The translations under genes were made by a program, and so were the position numbers. Below are positions 37,529-64,000 of a stretch of 64,000 nucleotides of DNA, in pieces. The notes below the pieces were generated by a model. That model was not told where the DNA came from, did not search any database, and saw only the letters and a list, made by a program, of their open reading frames with translations. The stretch lies in NCBI RefSeq assembly GCF_001039355.2, contig NW_019775838.1, positions 125,100 to 189,099 of the forward strand, written 5' to 3'. The first letter of the stretch is position 1. Each line of letters opens with the position of its first letter. Source of the DNA: Lingula anatina (lineage: Eukaryota; Brachiopoda; Lingulata; Lingulida; Lingulidae).

Positions 37529-38893
37529 ATGTCTATTAAAACAGAAGAAAAGCACGATCTGCTCACGGTAGACTTCACGTACCCAGGATCTATGGGACGA
37601 TCGCCGATAACGAAGCAGAAACGCAAACTTTTGGTCAAGCGCGTGCTAGCAGAGGAGAGAAACTTTCTGGCTTACGAACAAAAGTTGTCCTTGATCGAGA
37701 AAAACACGGTGAACGACCTTGAGAAGGAAAAGCAAAAACTGCACACAACTTTGGAAAAACTGACGGAACACAAGCCGATATTGCCGCGCAGGAGAACGCG
37801 CAGCGCTTCCAGCTCGGACGCAAACGCCTTACCTGTTGCGGGAGTCGAGCGCCACCGCAAGCCGCAGCCGGAGCAACAACCAACGCTCTCACCGACGCCG
37901 TCGTTTGCTAGACTTCAAATAGCGATGGTCGCCGCGGCGTCGATGAGGAACAGCGAGCAGTTTTTACCGCCTTCTGCGCCACCGCAGGCCCCAAACACAG
38001 CCTGGGCAGAACACGAGGGTACAGAAGGGTTACTATCAGACGCTATTTCCACAGGGACGCAATCATTTTCTAGGGGACAATTCTCCTCACAAAAGTCCTC
38101 ACGAGAAAACGTATTTGAAACGAAAACAAACGGTTTTAATTCTTCCTCAAATAATGCCAAAACCAAGCGCCCCGTTCGTAGCCTATCTGACTCCGACTTC
38201 CCTGGCATGGCGCAATATCTAATTCAGAAAACTTGTGACAATCTTTGCCTGTCGCCAAGAATCGCACACAGGCGTTTCGCCGCCAGAGCGAACGCAGTGA
38301 AGACACCCTCTCCACTGACCAAGTCCCACGACCAGGTTGACGGCGGGAGCAGGCCATGTCAATCGCCAAAATCGCCTCAGCAGCAGCAACAGTCACTGCA
38401 GCAGCAGGTGAGGCGAGAGGAGAGAAAATCTCCCTTATCTGAAAGTCCTTCAAGTCCTAAGCCATCAGCAGCGTCGCTACGGAAAACGTTCGTCCGCTCT
38501 CGGAGCTGCTCCGACATCAAACAGCTTCGCAGCGGTGTGCCGGCAGGTGGGCAGGCGGCGGGTGGGGGTCCCTCTCACGTTCACATCTCCCCCAAGACCT
38601 CACCGTCACTGCCCAAGAGGTTGACAGTAGCTATCAACATTCCCATTGACAATACTACCAAGGAAGCTGCTCCTAACAGTCCCACAAGTCCGCCAAGTCC
38701 TCTCACCCACACTGGGGAAACCATTAGACAACAACTTGACAACGAGAGGGAGAGAATGGAGAAACTTAAGGTGAAAATTGCTCAGTTTTTCGGAGAGGAA
38801 CAAAATGAACATTTCCCTGCGCTTCGCGAGAGGTCGAACACGATTATTGGACTGGCGCGTCCCTTAAAAAATAAAACGAACGGAACTTATTGA
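37529..38893 (+). CDS. Unrecognised 454-residue Ser/Pro-rich protein
   Basis: A single open exon from ATG 37529, preceded by an acceptor-like CTCATCAG, so a 5' UTR intron is possible. I do not recognise the family. Residues about 30-85 are strongly charged and helical (KRKLLVKRVLAEERNFLAYE), likely a coiled coil. The middle is Pro/Ser-rich and predicted disordered, with a Gln stretch near residue 290. The C-terminal part has a second charged helix (DNERERMEKLKVKIAQFF) and a basic end. Three Arg/Ser motifs recur: RTRSASSSD, RPVRSLSDSDFP and VRSRSCSD. They look like basophilic-kinase or 14-3-3 sites. No signal peptide or membrane segment is present. The codon third positions and GC are richer than the surroundings, which supports real coding. 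A cytoskeletal or scaffold role is only a guess. Confidence 0.75.
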   Translation: MSIKTEEKHDLLTVDFTYPGSMGRSPITKQKRKLLVKRVLAEERNFLAYEQKLSLIEKNTVNDLEKEKQKLHTTLEKLTEHKPILPRRRTRSASSSDANALPVAGVERHRKPQPEQQPTLSPTPSFARLQIAMVAAASMRNSEQFLPPSAPPQAPNTAWAEHEGTEGLLSDAISTGTQSFSRGQFSSQKSSRENVFETKTNGFNSSSNNAKTKRPVRSLSDSDFPGMAQYLIQKTCDNLCLSPRIAHRRFAARANAVKTPSPLTKSHDQVDGGSRPCQSPKSPQQQQQSLQQQVRREERKSPLSESPSSPKPSAASLRKTFVRSRSCSDIKQLRSGVPAGGQAAGGGPSHVHISPKTSPSLPKRLTVAINIPIDNTTKEAAPNSPTSPPSPLTHTGETIRQQLDNERERMEKLKVKIAQFFGEEQNEHFPALRERSNTIIGLARPLKNKTNGTY

Positions 38894-40470
38894 CATTTTA
38901 AAACACTCCGATTTTGTCTAGAAGCGTTGCTATTTTTTTATGTCATAAGTTATTCATTTGACTTACTGATAAATACATGTAAGCTTTTTAAATTGAAGCC
39001 CTTTATCTTAAACGGGGCCACATATAGTATATAGCAGCCAGCTCATTACTGTTATCATTTCATCGATTAAGTCGAAAATATCTTTAAACCCGACATTCTC
39101 TATCGTAACAAATTGGCGCATAGACATACATAGCTGGGTGTTTTAAACATTCAAGCTTCATTTTTATGTAAATGCCATAGACGTGAAATGTGGACATTAT
39201 TTTCAAATATACCAAACAGCAGACACGCTATGACGCAGTTTCAACTGAAAACTGTAATAATAAACCTGAACCACAATACCGTCTGGAATGCTGGCGTTTT
39301 TACTGAGTCTGTAAGGAATGGAAATATTGAAATGCCCCCTGTTACGCGAGCTTGACCGGTGCCCAGTGACTTACTGACCAATTTTTACACCCATTGTTAC
39401 GCGTCTCTTTCACTGTCACGCTCCAGTGGAGGAGATGCATGGCTGGAAAATAAGGAAATCCCAATAATAAAAGTGAAGTTGTTAACAAGGTGTGGATACT
39501 TGAGATGAGGTGGTCAAAATATAAACATGTGCAACGTACATACAGCGTGAACCCAGTTTTCAGTAAGGCCAAGCAGTAATTTACTAGTTGGGAAAGGAAA
39601 TCTACATATGATTTAAAAAACGCTATAATTTCCATTAGTCGCGGCTCTGGTACTACCCTTAGTATCAGGGCACTATACAGCTGCACCTTTTCACGTGAGC
39701 TGGTCATACCGGTCTACAACCCAGATTACTGGTACTAGCATCATTAAAAGAAATGTGCACTGGTTTGACGTCATACCTAGTCACTAGGCGCCGTAGACTG
39801 GCAGACGTCACGAGGCCGAGTGCCACGTGCTTTGAACATCAGTTTTCTTGAACATATATCAGTATGACTTCATGCTCATCCACTCGTTATATAATACTAC
39901 AGAAATTGTAGGCTCTAGCATATATTTTCACGATTTATATAATTAAGTTTTGTTTTATCATCTCTTCCTTTCCTTTACATGGTGAATCTATTTAACTTAC
40001 AAGAATTTTATACTCTATTAAATAAATAATAACAATAATTATTATTATACAATAAAAGACTTCAACTGCTCTGTCAAAATTTAATTTATTGTTTCTCATT
40101 AACAAAATTACCGTCAACAATAACATATTTGCAAACATGGAAACTGGAATCCAGCTGTCCTACATGTATCATCATTGTTGCCCAGTCAACTCTTCATTAT
40201 ATATAACATGAGACAAGATCACATGAAGAAGAATATGTTCTCATCCCCAGAAAGCACATTTAAATAAACATAATCTTATCCATCCAAACATATCATCAGT
40301 ATTTATCAGTAAGGCTGTAACCGTGTTAGTTGGAATAACAGCAGTTTTTCCTGACGCTAGTTAGACGTATCCTGAAGACTGTACAGCTATCCATTTTCAT
40401 CTGCACTTGCTTGTGTATGATGTGGGTTAGACAGTCTGATCATCAGGAAGATGGAGTGGCCATCACCATT
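38894..40470. other. Intergenic
   Basis: Holds the 3' UTR of the preceding gene (AATAAACC near 39258 could be its poly-A signal) and no other supported gene. A minus-strand open stretch at 39342-39707 has no recognisable motif. Confidence 0.45.
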
Positions 40471-40738
40471 AGGTCAAACTGACCATAAGATTATTAGGTC
40501 ATCCACTTTATTAGGTCAGGCTCAGGGTTAAACTGACCATCAAAACAAGGTTAAACTGACCTAAGGTATGGGTCAAACTGACCACCATGAAAAGGTCAAA
40601 CTGACCATAAGATTATTAGGTCACACTGACCATTTTAGCAGGGTCAAACTGATCTCCAAACCAGGTCAAGATGACCACAACCAGGTCAAACTGACCATCA
40701 CAGGCTAGACATCCAGATAACATGGTCAGACAGACCAT
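40471..40738. repeat. Array of GGTCAnnnTGACC palindromes
   Basis: About ten diverged units of a roughly 25-30-base repeat, each centred on a palindrome; six read GGTCAnnnTGACC exactly (for example GGTCAAACTGACC, GGTCACACTGACC, GGTCAAGATGACC). The array starts about 20 bases after the SHOC1 stop codon, in its 3' UTR or flank. Another exact copy (GGTCAGCTTGACC, 40815-40827) lies in the last coding exon. GGTCAnnnTGACC is the consensus core of an estrogen-receptor-type response element. Whether any receptor binds here is unknown. Confidence 0.85.
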
Positions 40739-40760
40739 TTTAGTGGTGTCCACTGGATCA

Positions 40761-57691
<16,931 letters not shown>

Positions 57692-58401
57692 CTTGTAAAG
57701 CTATTCAGTCCCTCACTATTATGTAGGAGTCGCTTGTTGTACCTCAAATATAAGTATAATGGCCGATTTGTCTGGTTTGCACTAGCAGTAGCAAGTCTGG
57801 AAATTTGTATTCTCTGCAGATTTTATGACACATTCATGACCAATCCACCTATACTGTTCCCATTTCATAATACCTTATCCATCAATAGGGTTAAACCTTA
57901 AATTACAATTAAATTCGATCAATTTTCCGTGTGATAGAGGATCTATGTGCAGTGAGTCAAACTTTAGCATTTCGCATTTTCCGCCTGTTCCAATTTGCTG
58001 CGGTCCTACTCTCGATAATTTTATATATCTTATTTCACTATATAATTACAAAACAATGTTCAATAGTAAAATTAGATTCACCATTTCAAACAAACATCGA
58101 TTCACATAAGTAAATTTGATTTCTCTTTACTTGATCTTGTCTAAAGAACACTAACAACCAATCACGTGTTGGAATTAATTTACTTCGATACTGTAATTAA
58201 GAAATGCTAAATGTAGTAGGTTGCTGAAAATAGTTTTACGAATTACTGTTAGGTTAAACGTGTTACATGGAAAAACATTCTTATCTATGGTAAATCTACA
58301 ATCCAAGGTGAGTATCTGATGTTTTACTAGAGTTCAATTTTGCTCAGATGGCTCAAAAAGACCTAGGTAACCAACCTAACTACAGGTCACGTGATTATGC
58401 T
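57692..58401. other. Upstream region of SHOC1
   Basis: No coding exon. The SHOC1 promoter is expected here; I see no strong TATA box. Confidence 0.45.
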
Positions 58402-59670
58402 GTTTTAGATGGTCGACGTTAGTTCCAAGACTCAAGTCTAAGGTCCACCGCGCACTTGCATTGCGCATGTGACGTCAGTCAATAACAAAAACAAATTTAT
58501 CGCATTCATGCTGTTGCATTGCTGTCTTCTCAGTTAAACTTCAAGTAAGAACTTTAGTTTTGCGGTTTTCTTCGTTTGCTTTGAAATGACGATTTAAGTG
58601 TATATCTTGTAAGTTGAATGTCCTCTTATTTCTTTTATCTAATTTGAATAAAAGAACTATGTTTTGTCTTTAGTCAGTTTAATTTTGAACTTCATTTTTA
58701 CTTCTCGTGAAAGCGATATATATTCATTAGCGTTTTTGGTACTGTTCTGTACAGTAGAAGTACACTGTGGTAATACATGTGCCTCTCACAATAGTCATGG
58801 TGGTGCAAATGCCCGTCTAATTAAACATTTTGACGAAGTACAAAATCACACAAATATATATATATACTTGACTAGAATAAAAAATTTTAGAGGCAGGTTA
58901 ATTGTTTATTTTCTCTCTTTAAAAACACATATTTATTTTAAAAGTATTATATTGTCATATTTTAAAAGTCACACTAAGCTAGCCCAGAATGCAAAATTAA
59001 AAAAATATTATTAGATTTTTGTGATGTCCCTTGTTATTCCTCTTCTTCTTCTTATAATTAATATACCAGTAATTCAAGCTGTAATTTTTATATCTAAATC
59101 ATTCCTGTTGAAAAAAAATAAATATCATGATTGTTGTTTTCTAACCAATGCATAACTTCCATTTGGATATACCATAGTGTTCCCATCAAATGTTGTGGAT
59201 GACATTAATTTCGCTAGTTAAGAAAAAAAGAATTTGTAGATTTTTTTCTTTTATTGGCTTTAAAGACAATTATTATAAATTCAAGAAATTTGCCAAGAAA
59301 CTCCACTGGATCATTCAAGCTATTTATTTGATATTTGGTGATCATTTCAGCATCTTTCCTTTCAGCATACTTTATGAATAATATGTTAGAAGTAATTGAA
59401 AGTTTAATGGTAAAATATTGGCTTAATTAATTCTCGTTCAGCAGAATTGTCTCATTGTTTCTTGTGCATAGGACTACATATATACATTGTGGCGGCATCT
59501 GCATCAGGAAGGTATTCAACTCATTTGTTGCACAATCTGCATGGTGTAAGCACTCAGCATAGTTGGACCCCTTTGCAAATTTTGGACAAACGGTACCCTC
59601 TACCAGTGCGGCAGGTTATATAGGGAAATATGGAAAATCCACCCTTTGACTTTTGGCTAGTTGATAGTGA

Positions 59671-59672
<2 letters not shown>

Positions 59673-59726
<54 letters not shown>
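59673..59726. repeat. (TA)n microsatellite
   Basis: About 27 AT dinucleotides inside the 3.08-kb transposon. Confidence 0.9.
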
Positions 59727-59729
<3 letters not shown>

Positions 59730-60254
59730 AAAGCATATGTTTCATTTTGCAGAATGATTGACCCCAAACCACATAATACAAGGATTTACTGTTTAGCTGT
59801 ACGATTATGTACAAAAAAATAAAAACAATTCTTATTCATGTGTACATTACAGAATACGTTACTCTTATTTCACCTATATACATTTCAGGTTTCAGGCCCT
59901 GCATGTACAAGGTACTGGTACAGTACCTTTGGGTTCACAAAACTGCTGCAATAGTTGTGAAAAATCATTCCTCTTCGTTTGTTGCAGGCCTATATTTTTA
60001 GTCTTCAGTCATTAGCTTCATTCACAAGCTAAGATTCACTGCATGGAAAAAATGTTCCATTGTATCCTTGTAGATCACTGGACCTGTTGTGATCATGAAC
60101 TAAGGGAAGAATGCAAATCCTCCTTCAAATTAATTTTTTATTGGGGGTATGGGGTATGGGTATGCCTCAGAATTTGTATTTTCCTTATATTTAAGGTTTA
60201 AATTCACGTTTGTTATCAGAAGTTTGTTGGTGAATTAGGAGGTGAATTAGGAGG

Positions 60255-60435
60255 TCAATGTTTATTGACATTGGTAACACGAAAGTATTCCTCAACTCTC
60301 CTCAGCGGTAGTTTTACTGCATCTGAGCCATCGGTAGCATGTCTGCTAACTTTGACAAACATCACTGAACATTTTGAAAGATTCTCAGGCATGTTACAGA
60401 CTCCATGTATTTCAGTGGGCATAAATTCTACATGA
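60255..60435 (-). CDS. Possible terminal exon inside the 3.08-kb transposon
   Basis: After a good acceptor (TTTCAACATTGCAG) about 60 codons stay open to a TGA (HVEFMPTEIHGV, CSVMFVKVSRHATDG, LPLRRVEEYFRVTNVN). The composition is protein-like, unlike the AT-rich surroundings. I do not recognise it. It could be the last exon of a transposase or a captured host exon. Confidence 0.35.
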
Positions 60436-61499
60436 CTGCAATGTTGAAATAATCCAAAACCAATATATAACTTGCATAAGGCAAAGAGTATAAGCAAATC
60501 AGATGAGAAAAACATTTTTTTTATTTGCACTGTTGAAAAAAATAAGAGGTTTGCAAACATGGATTGCATAAAACTGGAAAACTGTAACAACTTATTCATA
60601 TGTTTGTGCATTTGATTGTTTTTCTGTTGTAATAAAGATTTTTTTGCATTCGCACAAGTAGGCCTACTGCTATCAGGATACTAGAGTATGAAGTTTACTT
60701 AAAATCCTTTAACGCATGTACAGTAAAAAAAATGAAATTCTATATCCATGCAGGTTTAATTTTCATATCTCAAATTTCAGGATTTTATTATCATGATTAC
60801 TATTTTATACTAGTATATAGTTCTAGTTTGTTAAACTTATCCTGAAAAAAAAAAAGATTTTCAAAATTAAAAATCAGTATTAAAATAAATAAATAAATAA
60901 ATAAATAAATAAAAACGCACAAGCCTGCCACACTGTCACTAAATTATAACGTATTTTATTTATGTTTATAATTTTATTCTAATGCATTATAAACACTATG
61001 TGAAAATTATATCTAAAGAAAAAAATTTTGAAGAAACTTTTCACCAGAATTCATACAGAGCTGTGGCACTGCCCTAAAAATCTGTCTATGGGATGTTAGT
61101 GCTGGAAGGTCCATACACTGATATATTATATTACTGCATGAAAATATGAGACAACATATATTGAAGGAAAAAAGAAAATTTGAAACAACATTGAATGAAA
61201 AAATAATTGCATGAAAGAATTGCATGAAAAATACTGCAAGAAAATATGAGACAACATTGAATGGAAAAAAGAATATTGCATGAATATGAAACATTGAATA
61301 ACAAAAATTTCAATTGAATGAAAAATATAGCGGCAGACCCTCAACGCTGTTATACCCCATTGGCAATTACTCATATCATGCCATAGATTATATAGCGTCA
61401 TTAGCGATGACCTATTTATATACGACCTTCACATGCGCAATGCAAGTGCGTGGTGGACCTTAGACTTGAGTCTTGGAACTAACGTCGACCGTTTTAGAT

Positions 61500-62275
61500 G
61501 ACACATATTTGTATGTATTTCCACCTGAAAGACAAACAATATTTTTTATTCAATTCCCACGTTGGATCCAACGGTTATGTATGTTAGGTAATTTTAGGCT
61601 AGAATTTGTGTTCTGCTATTTCCCCCCTGAACTCATTCGTATGAATTTTGGAAATACTTCGTACGGGAAATCATAACTAACTACATGTACAGCGGTTAAT
61701 TTTCTTAGCTGGTCAACATTTAGCTAGATAGTAATTGCAGTGCACCAGGAATAAAACATATGTAGTAGTTGTGGTTTATATCAATAGCAAAAACAGTGTA
61801 ATTTAAAAGAACATATATATGTTGGAAGATAAAATTTAACTATTGTAAGATTGAAATATTTCTATTCAGGGGAGTTAGTTGAATTTGGTAGCATTTTTGC
61901 TACAATGCAGCTTAACACTTCACACCCTCAATCTTTAAATACTGTTACAATTAATATAATGTAACTAGACCAAATACTAGGTATAAAGTGACCCAATTTT
62001 CAGTTTACACTTAAAATATGTGGAAGGATTATTTTCATATGTGTTCTTTGAGCAGTCTGTGGCCTGAGGAGGTTCAGCTAAATGTAGTTTGCACTTGGTA
62101 AGGTCAGTTAATCTCTCCTTGGTGACTGTGTGTCATGAAAAAAAAATTGAAAATCAATTGCTTTTCAGTATTTTTCAACCAGTACACACATATGTAAGCT
62201 GCCAAATAAATATACTGGGTGGTTGTCTTGGGAAATTTTATAATATAACAATCGCATTGGTGCACAAAGGATAAC
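61500..62275. other. Intergenic
   Basis: Nothing supported; AT-rich sequence between the 3.08-kb transposon and TTAA MITE copy 2. Confidence 0.45.
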
Positions 62276-62604
62276 AACTGTTCATATGAAATCCACATTT
62301 CACAATATATAAATACAATGTAAACAACTCATTGAAATATAATAAATTCCATTTTACCACTAAAATGGCAGTTAATGCAATTAATTCTTGAATTTGTGCT
62401 TGCCATCAAATCACGTGACCTCCATAGATTGCTACACTCTGTAATAATCTCTGAAGAGAATATTACAAAAAACCAAACTTTCTAGAAAAAAAGGGACTAA
62501 ATTTGAATGTTGGAATGGATTCATTAACTGTTAATAAGTATGGGAATATTGCCATTTTTCTCAGGAAAATTCATTTTTAGGCCAAAATGGGAGTTGTTAT
62601 CCCT
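62276..62604 (-). mobile_element. TTAA MITE, copy 2
   Basis: Inverse of 18985-19304, with ends AAAGGATAACAACTG and AGTTGTTATCCCT. TTAA is kept on the right (62605-62608) but the left flank is CACA, so that target copy has mutated. It lies directly behind the stop codon of the small zinc-finger gene. Confidence 0.8.
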
Positions 62605-62610
62605 TTAAAT

Positions 62611-62868
62611 TCAAATATAACCATCGGGATCATCTGGTGTGTCAAATATATCCAAGTTATCACTTGGCGACATCATACAGATTTTATCCCATAAATCCAC
62701 GTGCCTACAGTGTGGGCACTTAATCGTATTACATTTTTCTTTGCATTTTCTATGTATTTTTACTTTACACTGCTCACAACACCATAGTGGTGTAGGAGGT
62801 GTAGTTAATATCAAATCCTCTAAGCATATAATGCAGTGGGTACATGTACTAGTAGTGGTGCTTTCCAT
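62611..62868 (-). CDS. Small intronless C4HC3 zinc-finger protein
   Basis: 85 residues from ATG 62868 to a stop at 62611. Cysteines and one histidine are arranged CIIC - x17 - CEQC - x4 - H - x2 - C - x7 - C-x2-C (CEQCKVKIHRKC, CPHC). This is between a PHD finger and a RING variant, and is enough for two zinc sites. An acidic tail (SPSDNLDIFDTPDDPD) follows. A RING-like E3 ligase activity is possible but not shown. Single-exon stand-alone fingers of this size are also known from large DNA viruses and transposons. There is no other viral signature here, and a mobile element abuts the 3' end. Confidence 0.6.
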   Translation of the reverse strand: MESTTTSTCTHCIICLEDLILTTPPTPLWCCEQCKVKIHRKCKEKCNTIKCPHCRHVDLWDKICMMSPSDNLDIFDTPDDPDGYI

Positions 62869-63338
62869 TGTTGTTAGGTATTTTGGGTCATCTATATATA
62901 GGATCCAATACGAAATTCATTACCATTGTGATATGAGGATTATGAATCTAAATGGTTGTTGGCAGATTTAAAAATTGCTTGGTGATACTACAGTCTTGCA
63001 AACATGTATTAAAGCAAGGTCCTCCAGTAGTACCATAATTACGTTTATTTAAAATATTCCTGGAATTATCACTTTCATACACATATTTGTATTTTTTGGA
63101 ATATTTAGAAAAGAACACTTATTTGATAATGTTACTTCAGTTGAACATTAACTAGTGCGTTATCTTCAGTACATGTACCTCTTAGAAGTGAGTTATTATT
63201 AGCCACAGGGATTTTGGTAAGATAAGAATTTAAATCATTTTTTAAATTTTTTGCAGGGTCTCTATTTTTTAATGTTAACCCATTATTGCAGACAGAACTG
63301 GGTCAGTAGCTGATCCGTCTAATTTGTGTGGAATCTAG

Positions 63339-63550
63339 GGGCGTATTCCCATAGATTTCAGATTGATCTATCCCTGTGGGGAGTCTCACTAAATTACTGT
63401 CCGATAATCTGGCTTAAATGTCCGTCCCGCCTACTACAAGATGTAAAGGGGTAATTAACTTTTGTGCCCGCTCTGCTGACAGCTATTTAGCGTGAACCCC
63501 CAGGGAGTTAGGTCGATCTAGTTGGATCGATCTTATCTCTGGGAATGGGG
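63339..63550. mobile_element. MITE family with GATCGATCTA ends, copy 3
   Basis: 212 bp flanked by TCTAG on both sides (63334-63338 and 63551-63555), which is the likely target duplication. Inverted ends GTATTCCCATAGATTTCAGA and GATCTTATCTCTGGGAAT; interior as in copy 2. Confidence 0.8.
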
Positions 63551-63555
63551 TCTAG

Positions 63556-64000
63556 AAGTTCATGTACAGTGTATGTGCAAAATAATTAGCTTATCAATAT
63601 GTCACTAAATAATAAGAGTCAAGACAGACTGCATTGGTGAGTTAAATGTGAAAAAAATCTTAGAAATGTGGGTCTTAAATCATTGTATTCATGTCTGGAT
63701 TTATTGTCTGAATTTTATTAGCAGTTATGATAATAGTGTGTGTGTGCGCGCGTACATATGCTGTTTACGGTGATGACTATCAATGGGGAAAAGTCATAAT
63801 TTCCTAAAAGAAGAGCATTCCTATTGAGTGGTTGCAACAAGATTGAAAAGCAGACTGCCTTATAGTTCTATTCTAGATAAAAAAGCACAACAAATGCTAT
63901 ACATATATATAATTTTTATGATTTTAAAATGATGTATCTGAAAGTTAAATAATTTTTGCCCATTGAAAAGATCCAGTCATTACCATACTAGTATATAAAA
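63556..64000. other. Right edge, nothing recognised
   Basis: AT-rich, with a short GT/GC dinucleotide run near 63736. No coding exon. Confidence 0.45.

Larger units (their letters stand above)
58411..61490. mobile_element. 3.08-kb DNA transposon, 62-bp inverted ends, 9-bp target duplication
   Basis: The left end GGTCGACGTTAGTTCCAAGA... (58411-58472) is repeated inverted at 61429-61490 with about one mismatch in 62. GTTTTAGAT flanks both sides (58402-58410 and 61491-61499). A 9-bp duplication is typical of Mutator-like elements. The interior carries a TA microsatellite (59673-59726), a degenerate short tandem repeat (61134-61300) and one exon-like open stretch (60255-60435, minus). No recognisable transposase is intact, so it is non-autonomous or decayed. 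Confidence 0.85.

Noticed and set aside
37529-38893. Gln-rich stretch as a disease-type polyglutamine repeat
   Set aside because: Only short and interrupted (QQQQQSLQQQ), within normal disordered-protein range.
39342-39707. 121-codon minus-strand open frame
   Set aside because: No motif, no splice context and hydrophobic composition expected from AT-rich antisense; left as intergenic.
59554-59814. Minus-strand open frame with an Ile-Tyr run
   Set aside because: The run is the translation of the TA microsatellite.

Overview
The window is nuclear DNA of an invertebrate animal. It is AT-rich and gene-sparse, the genes are split by short introns with canonical GT/AG borders, and small inverted-repeat transposons are dense. 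The protein families (ROCO proteins with leucine-rich repeats, HtrL-like proteins, cytosolic sulfotransferases, SHOC1) and the frequent ACATGTA-type words and AGGTCA-rich repeats fit a marine invertebrate such as a mollusc, brachiopod or lancelet. I cannot fix the species. Single Ns at 7701, 31027, 52251 and 54675 and an N run at 42477-42571 mark a draft assembly. LAYOUT. 1.3-4.8 kb (-): a two-exon LRR-ROC-COR protein whose last exon is a CARD. 8.0-9.4 kb (-): HtrL-like protein 1, a two-exon membrane-anchored protein. 10-23.4 kb: a cluster built by duplication, carrying four copies (A, truncated; B; C; D) of a small secreted six-cysteine peptide gene, all on the minus strand. Copies A, C and D share a non-coding first exon; extra unpartnered copies of that exon lie near 0.3 and 10.2 kb. 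The cluster is interrupted by TTAA-flanked inverted-repeat elements, an old LINE fragment and an orphan glycosyltransferase exon (19.3 kb). 25.5-29.6 kb (+): a complete five-exon cytosolic sulfotransferase. 31.3-33.4 kb: an element made largely of degenerate GGTTGC/GGTCGC-type repeats with matching inverted ends. 33.7-35.3 kb (-): HtrL-like protein 2, whose membrane-anchor exon has decayed. 37.5-38.9 kb (+): an unrecognised 454-residue disordered, coiled-coil-tipped protein. 40.8-57.7 kb (-): a 22-exon gene that I identify as SHOC1, the XPF-like meiotic crossover protein; every exon joins in phase, giving 1826 residues. It contains two coding minisatellites and is followed directly by an array of GGTCAnnnTGACC palindromes. 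Exons 5-7 are present twice across a one-base N, and one copy carries a LINE insertion that the other lacks. 58.4-61.5 kb: a 3.08-kb DNA transposon with 62-bp inverted ends and a 9-bp target duplication. 62.6-62.9 kb (-): a small intronless zinc-finger protein next to a TTAA element. HOW IT FITS TOGETHER. This is not an operon-like region. The genes are independent, but the left third has a possible host-defence or secretory flavour (CARD-bearing ROCO protein, secreted cysteine-rich peptides, Golgi-type HtrL proteins), while SHOC1 is a germline recombination gene. The least described parts are the peptide family with its shared first exon, the ROCO-CARD architecture, and the repeat biology around SHOC1.
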